Source of the DNA: Nonomuraea turkmeniaca
Lineage (GTDB): Bacteria; Actinomycetota; Actinomycetes; Streptosporangiales; Streptosporangiaceae
Length of the DNA: 38,021 nt
Direction: 5' to 3'
Assembly (NCBI RefSeq): GCF_005889735.1
Contig: NZ_VCKY01000096.1
Location: 1 to 38,021, forward strand
The notes under the pieces were generated by a model. The model searched no databases and was not told where the DNA came from. It worked only from the letters and a program-made list of their open reading frames with translations. Positions 37,776 through 38,021 of this stretch are shown here, piece after piece. The stretch's first letter is position 1; every line of letters starts with the position of its first letter. The position numbers and the translations under genes were made by a program.

Positions 37776-38021
37776 TCAACGCATCCCGCCGGCCCGCAGC
37801 CGCTCCCGGTACACGGCCGGCACCGCGTCCGGGTAGGCCCGCTGCGTGCCCCTGACCACAGAGGCGGCCAGCACCGCCTTGATCAGGTCGCCCGGCACGA
37901 ACGCGAGGGCGAACCACGCCGTGGTGCCCAGCGACGCCCCCGTGACCAAGGCCTGCACGGGAATGCCGAACAGATAGACCACCCCGACCCCGCCCGCCAG
38001 GCACGCCAGCACGAGCTGGAC
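37776..38021 (-). CDS. bioY: Biotin transporter substrate-binding protein BioY, C-terminal part
   Basis: The gene continues beyond the right edge, so only the last 81 codons are visible. The sequence runs VQLVLACLAGGVGVVYLFGI, then TTAWFALAFVPGDLIKAVLA and ASVVRGTQRAYPDAVPAVY. The F-V-P-G-D-L-I-K-A segment is characteristic of the last membrane helices of BioY, the S-component that binds biotin in the membrane. It is upstream in an operon with an acyl-CoA ligase, a thiolase, bioM and bioN, which supports the identification. Its promoter lies outside the window. Confidence 0.85.
   Translation of the reverse strand, partial: VQLVLACLAGGVGVVYLFGIPVQALVTGASLGTTAWFALAFVPGDLIKAVLAASVVRGTQRAYPDAVPAVYRERLRAGGMR

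Overview
This 38 kb window comes from a high-GC, gene-dense actinomycete chromosome. The evidence is the strong G/C bias at third codon positions, frequent GTG starts, ATGA stop/start overlaps, an F420 (deazaflavin)-dependent oxidoreductase domain, DUF1801, WYL and CGNR families, and a SNF2/SWIM pair. A Streptosporangiales-type genome (for example Nonomuraea-like) would fit, but that placement is inference. No rRNA, tRNA, CRISPR array or phage structural gene was seen.

Left part (1-8.5 kb): the tail of a serine hydrolase, a small secreted protein, a LysR regulator divergent from a CTP-synthase-like amidotransferase, a frameshifted ricin-type lectin gene, an SRPBCC protein, a DinB-like protein, a frameshifted low-GC DoxX-like gene and a DUF1801 protein. 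Next comes a scar of mobile-element debris (IS5 transposase fragment, NmrA-like fragment, tyrosine recombinase C-terminus). A TetR regulator divergent from a GAP-family membrane protein closes this part.

Middle (8.7-22.8 kb): a MarR domain fused in frame to an F420-dependent oxidoreductase domain, a fructosamine-kinase-like protein, a phytanoyl-CoA dioxygenase divergent from an AraC regulator, and a truncated ABC-2 permease beside an OmpR-type two-component pair. From 16.2 to 18.1 kb lies a second scar: a beta-propeller-like fragment butted against a beheaded epoxide hydrolase, plus a TnpB relic. An MFS exporter, a CGNR regulator and a tight minus-strand DedA / sensor kinase / NarL-type regulator operon follow.

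Right part (22.8-38 kb): a SNF2 helicase plus SWIM zinc-finger operon starting from a palindrome, a WYL regulator facing the relic of a VOC gene, a frameshifted YdeI-like gene, a YnfA protein, an NAD(P)-binding oxidoreductase, a very large multi-pass membrane protein and an ArsR/SRPBCC pair. The end of the window is a minus-strand biotin-transport operon: bioY (partial), acyl-CoA ligase, thiolase, bioM (EcfA), bioN (EcfT). This couples the biotin ECF transporter to two acyl-CoA enzymes, as in Bacillus yhfUTS. Here the thiolase lacks two canonical active-site residues and carries a 42-bp tandem repeat at its N-terminus, and the start of bioM is partly duplicated as a short upstream reading frame. 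Several genes differ from an intact frame by a single base in or next to a G or C run, so either decay or sequencing error must be considered.
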